A stretch of DNA of 64,000 nucleotides from Lepiota brunneoincarnata (Eukaryota > Basidiomycota > Agaricomycetes > Agaricales > Agaricaceae): contig JAEBUN010000030.1 in NCBI GenBank assembly GCA_023014365.1, forward strand, positions 310,001 to 374,000. The letters run 5' to 3'. Each line of letters begins with the position of its first letter. The stretch's first letter is position 1. The notes beneath the pieces are model-generated. The model saw nothing but the letters and a program-made list of their open reading frames with translations. It did not search any database and had not been told where the DNA came from. Positions 11,410 through 23,575 of the stretch are shown here, in pieces. The translations under genes were made by a program, and so were the position numbers.

Positions 11410-12459
11410 TTAGATAATAGTGTACATTATTTTGGCTTTGAAATTGCCATGGAGTTGGTCCTCCCAACCAGGATACTATATCTTATAGGTTAGCACAACG
11501 GAGGGCATACTTGAATAGGAACACTTCGTTCGTACCTTCGCCCTAGCTACGACAGCAATACGATCACCGACTGGAAGAGATCGAACAAAACCAGCTCCAT
11601 TCCCGCAACCATATAGGTCGGGAACCCGTTCTAACAGACCATGAGACTGTTGTGCTAACCTTTACACTATTTTGCTGGCCCTAGTTGGGGCTGAAGTACC
11701 TGGTGCGGGTGTGTCAGAATCGCTCTCCGAAACTGATGACACAGAACTATCAGAGCCGTACTCCAGATGCATTCATGATGGACGAAATCCCTGTCTGACC
11801 AGCCAACCACATGTGTTTGAACCCGGGAGCTGGCCTGCCGATTGCGTTGGATGAGCCATGAGGTATTGGCCTGAATGTCGGCGCAAGAGGACGGAGGGTT
11901 GACTCAGGGGTATCCACCAGCAGTGAGCGCTTCATCCGTTGGTGAGATCATCTCGGGCTTGATCTGAGCGCTTTGAGTTATGGTGGATGAGATCGATTCA
12001 TAGAAATTGTGGCCAGTGGGTTCCGGGACACCATTGGAACGCCAAATCTCGGCATCGAACCACGTCCAAGATCTAGCATAAGGTATTAGGGCAAGAGAGT
12101 GTGTTAGCTTGCAGAGTGGCGCTTTTTCGAACTCAGAGTAACGAACAGGTCAAACCTGGCTCTCCGTCCCACCCCTGGTCACGGCTGGGTATCTCAAAGG
12201 CTGCTCTTTTGACCCGCCTCCTGACATCGACCTCAAAGTCCTCCAACCCCACCTGGTCCTCCACTTGATTCCTTGTCTTTATCAGGCGGGAAGCACAGGG
12301 TATGCCCGGTGTTATGAAGCAACAGAATGCTATCTCCTGTCCTTTGAGAGTAAGGAGGCCGAAGGATAAAGAACACATCACTGAAATACATGGCCAATAT
12401 TCCGCCAGATCTAGAATGGTATCCACCAATTCGAGTGGAGGGTGGGAATTCAAAATATC
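11410..12459 (-). pseudogene. Decayed paralog of the DQGW-motif family
   Basis: Read on the minus strand, blocks match the intact gene at 20830-21787 in order: PPLELVDTILDLAEYWP, then SRDQGWDGEP (near 12180), SWTWFDAE (near 12065), SWLIQRN (near 11840), GAGFVRSLPVGDRIAVVARA (near 11570) and YPGWEDQLHGNFKAKI ending with TAA at 11410-11412. Between blocks the gene does not close: the donor after SRDQGW and the acceptor before SWTWF disagree in phase, and a TGA at 11904-11906 lies in frame before the SWLIQRN block. No ATG start was found. A tRNA-like stretch sits between the SWLIQRN and GAGFVR blocks, where the intact gene has ordinary coding sequence. Most simply a pseudogene; function of the family is unknown. 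Confidence 0.55.
11616..11685 (-). other. tRNA-like sequence (degenerate) inside the DQGW pseudogene
   Basis: On the minus strand the stretch contains tagtgtaaaggttagcac, which matches the tRNA D-arm / A-box pattern, a possible anticodon stem aacag...ctgtt, and gggttcccgacc, a damaged form of the T-arm / B-box ggttcgaatcc. The 3' half of an acceptor stem pairing with gggccag is missing. It is best read as a tRNA pseudogene or tRNA-derived insertion, not a working tRNA. Confidence 0.3.
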
Positions 12460-12724
12460 ACGAGTAGCGAAGACACCTGATTCGGAAGGGATACTCCGCT
12501 ATCTCTCTCATTTCCTGTTCACTTCCCTCTAGTTCATTAGTGCATTATTTATTTGCCAATATTATATTGTATGTGTATTGATTTTTGTAGAGCAAAGATT
12601 TTATGTCATTTGAATGAAACAAATGAAAGTGGAGATCCTTCCTAAAATGCCCAACTACCAACAACGAAGCCAAACCACTAAAGATAACCAAAGATGAGGT
12701 AATGCATAAAGTGACGAGAACGCG

Positions 12725-15700
12725 TTATGCTGCGGATAGCACCTCCCTGCGCTTCCGAACATGTTCAAGTAGCTTTAAGTCCGCAGTCTCACCTCGTGGT
12801 GACTGGCATTGACAGTGAAGAAGAAGAGCTTCGTTAAAATATTGCTCAGCTTTGTCCAATTTATCCCATTGCAAATGCACTTGTCCCAGCAGCTGGACAT
12901 CACCAGCCTCCCCAAGTTTGGAATGCGACTGCTGGTGAAGCTCCATCGCTTTCTTGAAAGCCAACTCGGCTTCGTCTAGCTTAGCCCGTCGCAAATACAC
13001 TCGTCCCAGCTTCTGGACATCGTTGGCCTCACCAAGCACAGAATGCGATTGCTGGTGAAGCTCCATCGCTTTCTTGAATGCCAACTCGGCTTCGTCTAGC
13101 TTAGCCCGTCGCAAATACACTTGTCCCAGGTTCTGGACATCGTTGGCCTCACCAAGCACGTCATGCGATTGCTGGTGAAGCTCCATCGCTTTCTTGAACG
13201 CCAACTCGGCTTCGTCTAGCTTAGCCCGTCGCAAATACACTTGTCCCAGGTTCTGGACATCGTTGGCCTCACCAAGCACGTCATGCGATTGCTGGTGAAG
13301 CTCCATCGCTTTCTTGAACGCCAACTCGGCTTCGTCTAGCTTAGCCCGTCGCAAATACACTCGTCCCAGCTTCTGGACATTGTTGGCCTCACCAAGCACA
13401 GAATGCGATTGCTGGTGAAGCTCCATCGCTTTCTTGAACGCCAACTCGGCTTCGTCTAGCTTAGCCCGTCGCAAATACACTCGTCCCAGGTTCTGGACAT
13501 CGTTGGCCTCACCAAGCACGTCATGCGATTGCTGGTGAAGCTCCATCGCTTTCTTGAACGCCAACTCGGCTTCGTCTAGCTTAGCCCGTCGCAAATACAC
13601 TTCTCCCAGCTTCTGGACATCGTTGGCCTCACCAAGCACGTCATGCGATTGCTGGTGAAGCTCCATCGCTTTCTTGAACGCCAACTCGGCTTCGTCTAGC
13701 TTAGCCCGTCGCAAATACACTTCTCCCAGCTTCTGGACATCGTTGGCCTCACCAAGCACGTCATGCGATTGCTGGTGAAGCTCCATCGCTTTCTTGAACA
13801 CCAACTCGGCTTCGTCTAGCTTAGCCCGTCGCAAATACACTTCTCCCAGGTTCTGGACATCGTAGGCCTCACCAAGCACAGAATGCGATTGCTGGTGAAG
13901 CTCCATCGCTTTCTTGAACGCCAACTCGGCTTCGTCTAGCTTATCCCGTCGCAAATACACTTCTCCCAGCTTCTGGACATCGTTGGCCTCACCAAGCACG
14001 TCATGCGATTGCTGGTGAAGCTCCATCGCTTTCTTGAACGCCAACTCGGCTTCGTCTAGCTTAGCCCGTCGCAAATACACTTCTCCCAGCTTCTGGACAT
14101 CGTTGGCCTCACCAAGCACAGAATGCGATTGCTGGTGAAGCTCCATCGCTTTCTTGAATGCCAACTCGGCTTCGTCTAGCTTATCCCGTCGCAAATACAC
14201 TTCTCCCAGGTTCTGGACATCGTTGGCCTCACCAAGCACAGAATGCGATTGCTGGTGAAGCTCCATCGCTTTCTTGAAAGACGACTCCGCCTCAGCTACC
14301 TTATTCTGTTGAAAATACACACGCGACAACGCTGAAACACATCGCGCATGTAACCTTGATGACCCAACCACCTTCCGCTGCAGTGCCAGGTCAATGATCT
14401 CCGAAGTGGGATTGCCCATATAAATGCACCAAAGGGTATAATCAATGGAAGCGTCAACAATCTTCTCATCCACTCGGTCTTCCTTGAGCACTTTCGTGAA
14501 TACCGAGCGTACATTGAGAAGCTCTGGTGGAATTATGTTATGGCCAGTGGGATTTGCGTAATTCGCAAAACGATTCATCATCCCGGCGTAGAAGGTGCTT
14601 AAGCAGCTATCGAGCAGACGATCCATCTCCATCTTCATGCCGAACTCCCGGATCGGCACAAGCATTCGATATCTGAGCTTTCCCTCAGTTCCGTCGACGT
14701 AGATGAGTGATACCCGTTGGAGGGACACCAATGTCTCCTGAAGACGGATCGTTGCTGGTAAGTGACTTTGGAGTTCGTCAATGGCCTCCTGTCGGCATGG
14801 GAACCCGTCCGGAAGGCTCGATAGCATGGCAAAAATCAGGATAGCATTTGGGTCTGCCTGCATACGTGGGCTGTGCACCGACAGGTGAATGGACGCGTCG
14901 AGATTGGATAAGCGATGCTTGGTACCCGTCCCTATGGCCCTTGTCTGCGTCCGCTCCCATCGTGCCCACAGCGATTCGGGCCTCTCGTTCCCTTCGTGTA
15001 ATTGGGCAATGATGAGTTTGATGGCCAGCGGTATCCCATTGGCAACCCCGACCAATTTTTCGGCGAATTCGTCCATTGGCACTCGAGACTTTTGGAATAT
15101 CAACTTTGCGTCGCTGTCGTTCAGTTCCTTCAAGGGTGGCAGTAACGGCTGCGACCAGGCGGCTCCAGAAGGGCGCTGGGTGCCACGCATGGTGATAATG
15201 ATTGCGAGGTCGGGTACACAATCAAGGTGAGATAAGAAGTCTTCTATGTCCCGCTGGATTGCCTCGTCCTCCCAAATGGTCTCGAAGTTGTCCAAGCATA
15301 GGATGGTATTTCCATGAAATTGGGATAGAACAATGTCAATCAAGTTTTCGTTGCGCTCCGAAGGCGGGATGCGTAGCGCATTAGCAATTTCCCAAATCAG
15401 GCCAGCTAGCGAGGTGGTCGCTTCGCAGGAGACAAAGTACCGCGAAGGGTATCGCTCAACCACCGCGCGGTCGTGCACAGCAGTGAGAGCGAGTGTCGTT
15501 TTACCCATCCCACCGGCCCCCAAGATCGTGACCCGTGGCAATGGGTCGTTGAGCAGTGTTCCAATGACTGCGGATTTCTCTTCGTCTCTCCCAATCATCT
15601 GATCGGGGCGAGGAATGGGCTTGTAGAGAGTACTGAATAGCGAGGGCAAGCATCAGGACACTGGATACAGATAACATGAGGTTTGTCGTACCTGGCCGGA

Positions 15701-16463
15701 CCTGAGGATGGCTGAGCAGATTGAGGTGGATTGATGAGCTTGAATAGAAGTCCAGTCTGTAGAGGTCGAATGAGAGCAAGCGATATGAATGCAAACTCCG
15801 AACATACATTGAGATTCGCGTGGACGCTATCGATGAGACGATCATACTCGGCCAGAGTCTCGATCCTCGAATTCCGATTTATCCACTTCCCCATTTTCCC
15901 CCGCACGCCTTTTGGAGCCTCTGTTGTGAGCGTACCGTGAATTTCCCAAAGGAGACTGAGCGGTAGATCAGCTAATTCACAAAGGGGAAAAGAGGTCGGG
16001 TGGTATTACCAGTTATACTCTCTTAATTCCTCCTCTATGTCCTTCAGCTGGTTCCTGTTCGGTGACGCAGCGACTTGGCGCAGGCCATAGAGGATGACCT
16101 TTGACCTGCCCAATATCTTTTTGATGAGTTCCTGAGACCGATCCTTTTCGGTTTGTATTTCCTGTTTTGTTGTTAGATAGCCCTTCGGTTTCCGGTAAGC
16201 TTGTGCACCTCTCTGATCTCGATAATTCGAACCAAAACTCCCGCAAACACCTTCACATACGGTAAATCCTTGAACAGTTCGCCGACCTCCTTTGCAATCT
16301 TTAATACGGTATCGGTTAGGTTAACGGAGGTGGAGACGATGGGTTCGAAATTCGATGTTGGTGGATCGGCCAAGGTTGCAACAAGGCCAGGCGTCACGGG
16401 TAATCCATGAGCGGTCATGGCTGTCGCTGAGGCTTGTAAGATAGTGCGTCGGGTGGAGGTCAT
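12725..16463 (-). CDS. NB-ARC/TPR STAND (NLR-like) protein copy B, intact
   Basis: Five exons close in phase: 16463..16209, 16161..16010, 15955..15808, 15756..15692, 15632..12725, giving 1175 residues. Residues 1-190 form a helical N-terminal region (LTDTVLKIAKEVGELFKDLP, then KDRSQELIKKIL) of the kind that precedes the nucleotide-binding domain in many basidiomycete STAND proteins. The NB-ARC domain follows, with P-loop GAGGMGKTT at about 245-253, Walker B TILCLDNFE near 317, a sensor-like IIITMRGTQRP and NGIPLAIKLI. From about residue 651 come 12 nearly identical 40-residue TPR units plus one diverged unit (KLDKAEQYFNEALLLH). Family role: ATP/GTP-switched sensors tied to non-self recognition and programmed cell death in fungi; the ligand is unknown. 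No obvious death effector domain such as HeLo or patatin was recognised. Same strand as copy A. Confidence 0.9.
12893..14302 (-). repeat. 120-bp near-identical tandem repeat encoding TPR units of NLR copy B
   Basis: About twelve 120-bp units in head-to-tail array, many differing at only a handful of bases. In protein the unit is KLDEAELAFKKAMELHQQSH followed by (S/D)VLGEANDVQ(N/K)LG(E/R/Q)VYLRR(A/D). Variation is almost confined to those bracketed positions. Such high internal conservation is known for a subset of fungal NLR repeat domains and implies recent unit exchange. Confidence 0.95.
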
Positions 16464-16874
16464 GGTTTAAGTTCTTGGGCGCTGTTAATGCTGCCTCATT
16501 GTGTTCTACAGCAGTAATCTTCTCACGAGATCTGGACCACAGCATTATCTTAGCGACCATATGGGCGACTCCCCTGATCGCGACCTGAGCGCCGGCATTT
16601 CGTTACCTCACCATTGTTGACGAGTGATACAATCAAGCATAAGATTCAGATACATATTGTACATATAGAATTACATGTGCTAGTGCGAACCGATAGACGA
16701 TTTAGGAGGGTCCTTCATCACAAGAATGCTCAACCAACCAGCGTCTAAAGGGAGTCCAAGACCATAATAAGGACAAATCATAGCGTACAAGAGAGCACAA
16801 CAGAAGAAAACATAACTGAGAGGTAGAAACTCCTCTGACCTTTTTTCGGGATGACGGCGAGTGCGTCCCACACA
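16464..16874. other. Intergenic region between eisosome gene 3' end and NLR copy B
   Basis: 411 bp holding the promoter of NLR copy B (right to left reading) and the 3' UTR of the Pil1-family gene; both genes are on the minus strand. An AT-rich stretch with atacatattgtacatatag at 16650-16668 is the only notable feature. Confidence 0.45.
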
Positions 16875-19800
16875 TCACATCAGACTGTCTCTCTCCAAAT
16901 TTGTTGCGAACCTCCCTTCTCCATACCCACCAGCCGAAGGAGGCTGTTGCTGCCCACCTGGTCCTGCCCCAGTCCATCCGCCAGCTCCCCCCTGTCCCTG
17001 ATCCGTACCCTCTCCGTCGGCACCAACGCTGTTCACATAAGCACTAATATAACTATACTGACCCGCGTCCAGCTCTTGTGTCTCTCTCTTCCTAGATTGA
17101 ATTTGACCGTATTGCTCCTCCCTACTCCCAGTGGAAGGATACGGTGAGTGGGATTTCTTGGTCTCAGCACCGGAGGCACCACCGCTCGGCATAGTACCAC
17201 TCATAGCACTAAACGGGCTTGGTGGACCACCGCCCGACCCAAGCCTCGGTGGCGGCCTCTTAAACGCAGCTGCAGATATCTTTCCTCCTCCACTGCTACC
17301 CGTAGTGTTAATTGACGAGCTGGACCTATTTGCTGGAGCTCCACCTGCAGGGGACCTCAAATATGGCGAGTTACCCCTTCCTGCTCCCGCTCCCAGGCTC
17401 CCACCCGGTGAAGGAGGGGCATGCTCGGATGGGGTCTGAGCTGGGGTCTGATATGCGGAGCTCATCGTTGAGTCATTAGCCCCGTCGCCTTGCGCTGGTT
17501 CTTGGTAGAATGGAGATCGCCCACGAGGACCAGAGTGTTCTGGTGGGAAGTTGATTTGCGGTGGTGGCACTCGGTGGACCGCCGCCGGTGAACTCGGCGT
17601 ATACTGGTTCTGGCCGGCCTGTTCCTCGTAATGTTGATCCTGCGGATGAATAGCGGCATAGCGCTGGTATGAATCTGGTTGTGAATCGTAGGGCTGCGGA
17701 CGGTCCACGGTGAGCCTTGGCGGAAGATGCCCTTGACCATAAATATGAGGCTGTGGCATTGGGGGATTGGGCGGATTCGGTTGTGCCATAGGAGAAGATA
17801 CGATATTGTGCTGCTGCGTGAGCGGTGAAGAGGGGGATCCGGTATGTGGGCTTTCAGCGTATGTAGGGGTGTATTCAGGACGGGGCGAGACGCTCCTCCT
17901 GTCGGCCATATATGACGCGCTCGGAGGAATGAGCGGCGAGGCTGGTGGTTCCCTTTGGTAAATGTCCGTCGATGTCTCTTGTTGAGGGGCAACTGCACTT
18001 GGTACTGGAGAGGTGGGGGATAAAGATGGGGTCCTGGATGTAGCACCTGACTGTAGTTCCAATGCAACCTCCCTCGCTGCCGCAGCATTGAGCGCTCTTT
18101 CTTCATCTTCCCGGTTCAGGGGGGCGGTGTGGTCATTGTCTGGCCCTGGTGCGTGGCTGATATGACTGGGACTTGCATCCTGTGGATGAGCCGGCTCTTC
18201 GATGCGGTGATCTGGACTTATGGTCAGCAAAGACAAAGTGGCGGTGATTGGTAGAAACGCACTCCTATCCTCGGGTGGTCGTCTGCCATGCATAGACAAA
18301 TCGTCGGGCGAGTGCTGCGGTGGGATTGGAGAGAACGCAGGTCCCTCATCAATCTCCTGAACTTCTCCAAACCTTACGTGTCTGCTTACGTGTTTATCTT
18401 GCTTTAAGCCAGCACTCTCCCCCTGGTCGGTGACGGGCTCTTGAGAAGCGGTCATGTACGCGAGCAATGCGTCGTCCTCAGACAGGTTGGAAGCCTGTCT
18501 GGTATGAGCGGAGAGCAATGTATGGTCATTGGGAGTCAGCCGCTGCTGGCCCGCCCAGGGGTTGTCTGGGTTCGGCTCGTACGCGGGGGCAGGACCGTCA
18601 CGGCTGAATCGTCCCGGTTTTCCAAGAGCAGAGGTTTTTTCTTCTCGTGGGGATCGTTCTGCGGCAAGCGCCTGCGTCACTGAAGACGAGAATGAGCCGG
18701 TAGGTCCATGATCAGCAGCGAGGAGGGATGGATTATCATGGAACTGGTGACCACCACTGGTGCCCACAGACCCGGAACGCCCTTTGACCGGGAAAGTCGC
18801 AAAGCGACCGCCGCCAGTAGTTGGGGTGTCAATGGGACCATCAGTGGAACCAAATTCATCGACCCTGCGATTGGTACCGGACTGAATGGCGGACGCACTA
18901 GATAAGGAACCGTAGTATTGAGGTTGTTGATTAAATGTGCTTGCGGGTGTTGCTAATGGTGAATCGAGGAAAGTTGATCCTTGTCCCTGGGATCCAGGAG
19001 GGTAATCACGCATTGCACCGTCATTGTAGGCGTCAGTAGGCGGCTGTGTTGCTGATGAGGGGCTTCCCTGGTGGCCAAATGGCGAATCGGACACAGCGGG
19101 TATTTGTGGCAGTTGTTGCTCGGCACGACGTGACGATTGGTTGATGGAAGGGACGGTTGATAGTCGAACTTCATTGACGCAGCGATGGGCTTCGGCCACA
19201 TGGCTTTCAACTTTGGCATGGCCCCAATAAGGACTGCGAGGGAGCCCCGGTTGTGTTTCGTCCTCTGGTATTTCCTATGAGAACTAATGAGTTAACTGAG
19301 CCGATATCCTGCAACCTTGACCTACAAAAACGACGAGCTTTCCAAATTCCCCTGCGATCTGCCTGGAGGTGAGCAGTTGCATGGGCAAGGAAGGAAACGA
19401 GCGTACCACTCCTTTTTCGCAACATTCCAGCAGCCCCCCGAACTTCAAGCCCATACATGACCTCGTCGTGGACCGCTTGAAATCGCCTGTCGCAGCTTCT
19501 TCCCTCATGATTTCAACATCGAGGCCGCGAATTTCCTCCTGCAGCCGGTTGAGTAGCTCAGACTGCTGGGGAAGGTTCTTGTGTTCTGGGCTCATCTTGC
19601 TCAGCTTCTTCTCCGCAGAGTCCGCTTTAGACATCACGCCTCGGCGCCGGCGTCTCAGGTCGTCAAGGTTCTCCTCCCGGGTTCTGATGGCTTTGAGCTG
19701 CTCACGCATCGTATGACCGTGAGCTGCATACTGGGAAAGTGCGGAAGAGAAGTGTGTGAGGATGGTTGTTGATGCGCTGAGGATGTTCTAAAGACAACGA

Positions 19801-20089
19801 GGTTAGATAAAAGTAAAGGTCAAAGTTGGGTAAACTGACGCCCAAGTCGTCTCCCTCGCCCAGACCCCAGTTCCGCAAGGCTTCGGATGCTTTAGAAAAG
19901 TCGACGCTGAGCTTTTGTAAGCTGAATGGTAGTTGAGTAAGAGTAAGGAAGATGAGATAAGAGCACGCACGAGACAATGACCGCCTTTTCAGCGGTGATC
20001 AGATCCTGCAATGGTCGAAGGTCCTGGTTCCCAGCGAGGGCGGGAATGGTTGAATTGTGAGCGATCTTTGTCGCTGCAGTCTTAAACAT
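16875..20089 (-). CDS. Pil1/Lsp1-family eisosome BAR-domain protein with very long C-terminal tail
   Basis: Five exons close in phase: 20089..19971, 19921..19840, 19787..19407, 19358..19326, 19274..16875, giving 1004 residues. The first 250 or so residues carry the eisosome Pil1/Lsp1 BAR core: MFKTAATKIAHNSTIPALAG, the helix LQKLSVDFSKASEALRNWGL, the basic stretch LDDLRRRRRGVMSKADSAEK, and ECCEKG. Pil1/Lsp1 proteins assemble on the plasma membrane and shape eisosome furrows. The last exon is 800 codons of S/P/G/Q-rich sequence, predicted by composition to be disordered; ascomycete Pil1 is only about 340 residues. A few PPxY-like and SP-rich sites in the tail could be phosphorylation or docking sites (inference). 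An 11-codon exon (19358..19326) is notable. Confidence 0.88.
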
Positions 20090-20829
20090 TGGAATAAGTG
20101 AGAAGAGCCACGTATAAAATAGCGCGGTCGTGATAGTTTGAGAGGAATCAATGAAATGCAGTGTCGCTGCGCAGTGACATCACGGATCCTTAATAATAAA
20201 CATTTCTCACCCCGCGCCACCCACGTCGTCCTGCCAGCCTCCATCAGTGCCAACTAATACCTCTATCACAGATAGATATCATTATGATTTCTTTCCGCTC
20301 CAGTCACACGACCTCAACAGTTGTACCATCTCGGGCCCTGATGGTGTGCTTGCGAATAATCGGACCGTCGTGCATATGGGAACGAGCGTCCCTGATTCGC
20401 GAAATTTTCCTCTTTGGTAAATCAAACTTCCATGGCCTATGTCGGCTGTCCGGAATTGCGTGAGTCTGCCAGGTTGCACGCAATAATGTGCACTAAGTAG
20501 GCCTGACCCATTTGGCCCATACATGGCATTTACAAGGGCGTCCTCTCTTCTGTGCCCGTTTCGTGGGGTTATTGATTGTCAGAACTCCCCTGCTCGAAAT
20601 ACCCCTGTATCCAAGGTGAGCTTTTTTTTTCGTATGAGATAAGCTCAGGCCCTGATACAACCTCTCAACTCAAATTCATTCACCTATACCCACTCTACAC
20701 GATGCAACCACACATCCCCTCGTTGTCCACACGTGGCATGCCCAAACCGCTACACTATTAAGTCCTCCTTTTCTAGCCCCTGGCTACCCAGAGCCCTTTA
20801 CCCCACTTCCGAGAGCAGACGCTTGAGCC
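20090..20829. other. Divergent intergenic region
   Basis: 740 bp between the start of the eisosome gene (-) and the start of the DQGW-family gene (+); promoters of both are expected. A t-run with ttttttttcg at 20620 and a CT-rich stretch before 20830 are seen. No supported coding frame. Confidence 0.45.
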
Positions 20830-21787
20830 ATGTCAGGTTCGTCTCCGTTTGAATACCCCGCCATTCATAGATCACCAACTCCCGCTTCCCGATTCCATAG
20901 CAGCACCAGAACAAGCATCAGGCGTGCGCCCCACCCTTGATGACGTCGAGCAAGTCCGACAGATGCTCCTCGATCGCATCCCATACGAACTAGTCGACAT
21001 TATCCTCACGGAAGCTGAGTATTGGGCCAGGCTATCTAACAGCCGCGGCTCCTATCTCAACGTCAAAGCATCCGATGAACCCCTCAACAACGCGAAATGG
21101 TGCTACATGATCTCCGATCCAGTCCCAACCGTCTACAACGGCGAGCGTGCCACTCCGACAAAACTCAAATCCGTAGCCTTTTCCCTGACGAGCTGCGACC
21201 AAGGATGGGGAGGTTTTTCAGAAATGAGGAGTACGAGCCCCCCATGCATGGGTACCGTCAAGTTGCCTATTGACAACTCGATCTAGACACCTACCGCAAC
21301 TCCCACACTTGGTTTGAAGCCTCCATCCTCCGCCCACCCTTCAACCAAGAAACTCCAAAGTGGATGGAAGAAGTGGCTTACCGCCCCGTCAACCTATCCA
21401 ACTTCACTGAATTAGGCTGGACAGAAGTTGAGAGCCCATACAAGGGCAACCGGACACGTTGGCTTTTGCAAATGAACGCACAGGTCTCTCGCCACATACG
21501 ATGCCACGACGTTATTTGGACCGCAGACGATGAGCCATTGCCGGAGTCTAAAGAAGGCGGAAGCAATGAGGTCATGGAGTTGAATCAAAGAACGGGGAGT
21601 GGTCGTGGTATGGGCTTTGTCAAGTCTTTACAAGCGGGTGACCGGATCGCTATCATAGCGAGAGCATTGGTTAGTGCAGTCTTATCCCTCCCACGCTTTG
21701 ACAAAGACTGACTTCAGTCATCAACAGTATCCCGGGTGGGAAAATAACGTCCACAGCGCAGAGATTGAAATCGCCTATCAGACTTGA
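20830..21787 (+). CDS. DQGW/YPGW-motif family protein of unknown function
   Basis: Proposed exons 20830..20836, 20901..21212, 21287..21669, 21728..21787 close in phase, giving 253 residues. The first exon would be only 7 nt (ATG TCA G); no other in-frame ATG precedes the conserved part, but this start is the weakest point. Conserved marks are IPYELVDIILTEAEYWARL, SCDQGWGD, HTWFEAS, RTRWLLQMNAQ, GFVKSLQAGDRIAIIARAL and YPGWENNVHSAEIEI. I recognise these motifs as recurring in hypothetical proteins of basidiomycetes, where the first helix resembles an F-box-like segment, but I know no function. A decayed paralog sits at 11410-12459. The C-terminal motif GDRIAIIARAxYPGW suggests a beta-sandwich fold (inference). 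Confidence 0.7.
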
Positions 21788-22132
21788 GCATTGAGGCGTA
21801 TTCTTCAGAACCTCCTTGACACCCATGCAAATGTTCTAGTCTTCCATTCGCTCCTTTTGTTGTTCCCGCATCCAACGTCCTATTTCACATTTTACTTCTG
21901 ATCCAAATACACCTCTCAGAAAGACCGCCAGGTGAAGTTCGCAATTATCACAATTCCAGAATTTCATCAGAAAGTACACGTGATATACGAGGAAGCATAT
22001 GGTAAGTGAATAATGTACTACAGTCGTTACAAGAACGTACAAAGCTAAGCGAGAAAGAGAACAAAGAAACGAACTCGAATGCGCATCAGTGTACAGATCC
22101 ACGAAACCCTTCAAGCACGAACACTCATGTTT
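21788..22132. other. Convergent intergenic region
   Basis: 345 bp between 3' ends of the DQGW-family gene (+) and the membrane protein gene (-). No gene or repeat seen; 3' UTRs are expected here. Confidence 0.45.
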
Positions 22133-23575
22133 TCAAGTCGGGCTATAAACAGGCGGCAACTCCGCCGGCAACGTAGGCGTCGTCGCCAACCTAACACCAC
22201 TATCAACATGCTGCATTGGTGCAGCTTCGGGCTGAGAACTACTTTCCTCCTCTTCAATGGGGACTTCAGCGAGAGGTTCATTTGTGGCTACGGCGACCGC
22301 AGGCCGTTCGGAAATGTCACCCCGGGTTGTGGATGTAGCAGTAGCGGGAATGCTGTGTCCTCCCGCCGTGGAGGCAGAGGACGACGATGACGACAATCCT
22401 TCTTGTAAGTTCCTATGGCGTTTACTTGGTCGAGTCACCGGGACGACAACTGCCGAACCGCTATCAGTAGAAGAAGAATGGTCATGAAGTGATTGAGTGG
22501 GTTGAGACCCCACGGTGGCGGCTACATTCGCAGTTGCAGTGCTGGTAGATGCGTGGCTCGATAATACAGATTCTGATGGTGTGGACTCGTCCGTGCCAAG
22601 GCTCGGACCCCTCGAGTCACTTTTTCGGTTGCTGCTACCCGTGGAGGGCCGGGTCGAAACATGGTTTCGGGAAGCAGAGAGCCCCAGTACGAATGGTTGG
22701 ATTCGACCCGCCGATGGTTGTTGCCGATTGTTACTATTTGCTAGAACAAGCAAGCCCCACCCATCAGTTTTTAATCAACTACAACATCACACCGCACGGC
22801 TACTTACATGGAAATGCTACCCCGTCCCTGTCCCCCTCCTCTCCTGATTTCCACGTCGCAACCCCATCATCACCCAGTTCCCTATCATAGTTTAGATGAC
22901 GTTGGCGCTCTTCCTGTTTCTGTCTCCGGCGCCGTATCCACAGAATCGAACAAACAATCGCAACGGCCAATAACGCAACCACGCCCACTACCGCTCCCAC
23001 TATCCCTGCCTTGGATAGCCCCTTGCCCGGTGGAACACCTTCGTGGCCACTCGGATCATTCACAATGAAGTAATCAAACCAGATCGTGCCTTCCCCTGGT
23101 TCAGCATCGGGGTTGACTTTTGCCATTGTTACAGTTAATTCACTATTGGAGGGCCCCGTCAATCGGCTACCCCGACAGTCAAAATTTTCAGTCGAACATA
23201 CTGTTGTGTGATATTCAAAACAGGCGACATCCAAAACTGCTGATGCAACGTATCTCCAGGACCAGCCTGCGAAGTAACCTGTACAGGCGGCCTACCGTCG
23301 ATCGAATAGTTCGTCACAACACCAGCGGACGTAGAGTCAATAGTCCCGTACACGACGATCGACTGTCCTGTATTTCGTAGTTCAGATCCCCGCATAGATG
23401 GGACACAAAAATTAAGCCATAAGAGCTCACCATAAAACGGCACCACAAACGAATCCCCCACTCTCGTCGAACTTGAAACCGTCTCCTTGAACTCTCTTGC
23501 AGTTCCTCCAATCGGCCACACACCATTAAACCTCACTCTCCGATCTCGGTCATCGATCCAAACATTTGTCCCCAT
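22133..23575 (-). CDS. Single-pass membrane protein with lectin-like ectodomain and PPxY tail
   Basis: Four exons close in phase: 23575..23431, 23367..23202, 23142..22808, 22740..22133, giving 417 residues. The N-terminal part (WIDDRDRRVRFNGVW, SSTRVGDSF, SIVVYGTIDS, HELTVTMAKV, IWFDYFIV) matches a beta-rich ectodomain that I know from a large family of hypothetical mushroom membrane proteins. One transmembrane segment (about 149-173, AGIVGAVVGVVALLAVAIV) is followed by a basic stop-transfer RRRRQKQ. The cytoplasmic tail is long and S/T-rich and ends LPPVYSPT, containing a PPxY motif that in other proteins binds WW-domain (Nedd4/Rsp5-type) ligases. No classical signal peptide precedes the ectodomain. 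Function unknown; possibly cell-surface adhesion or sensing (inference). Confidence 0.75.
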
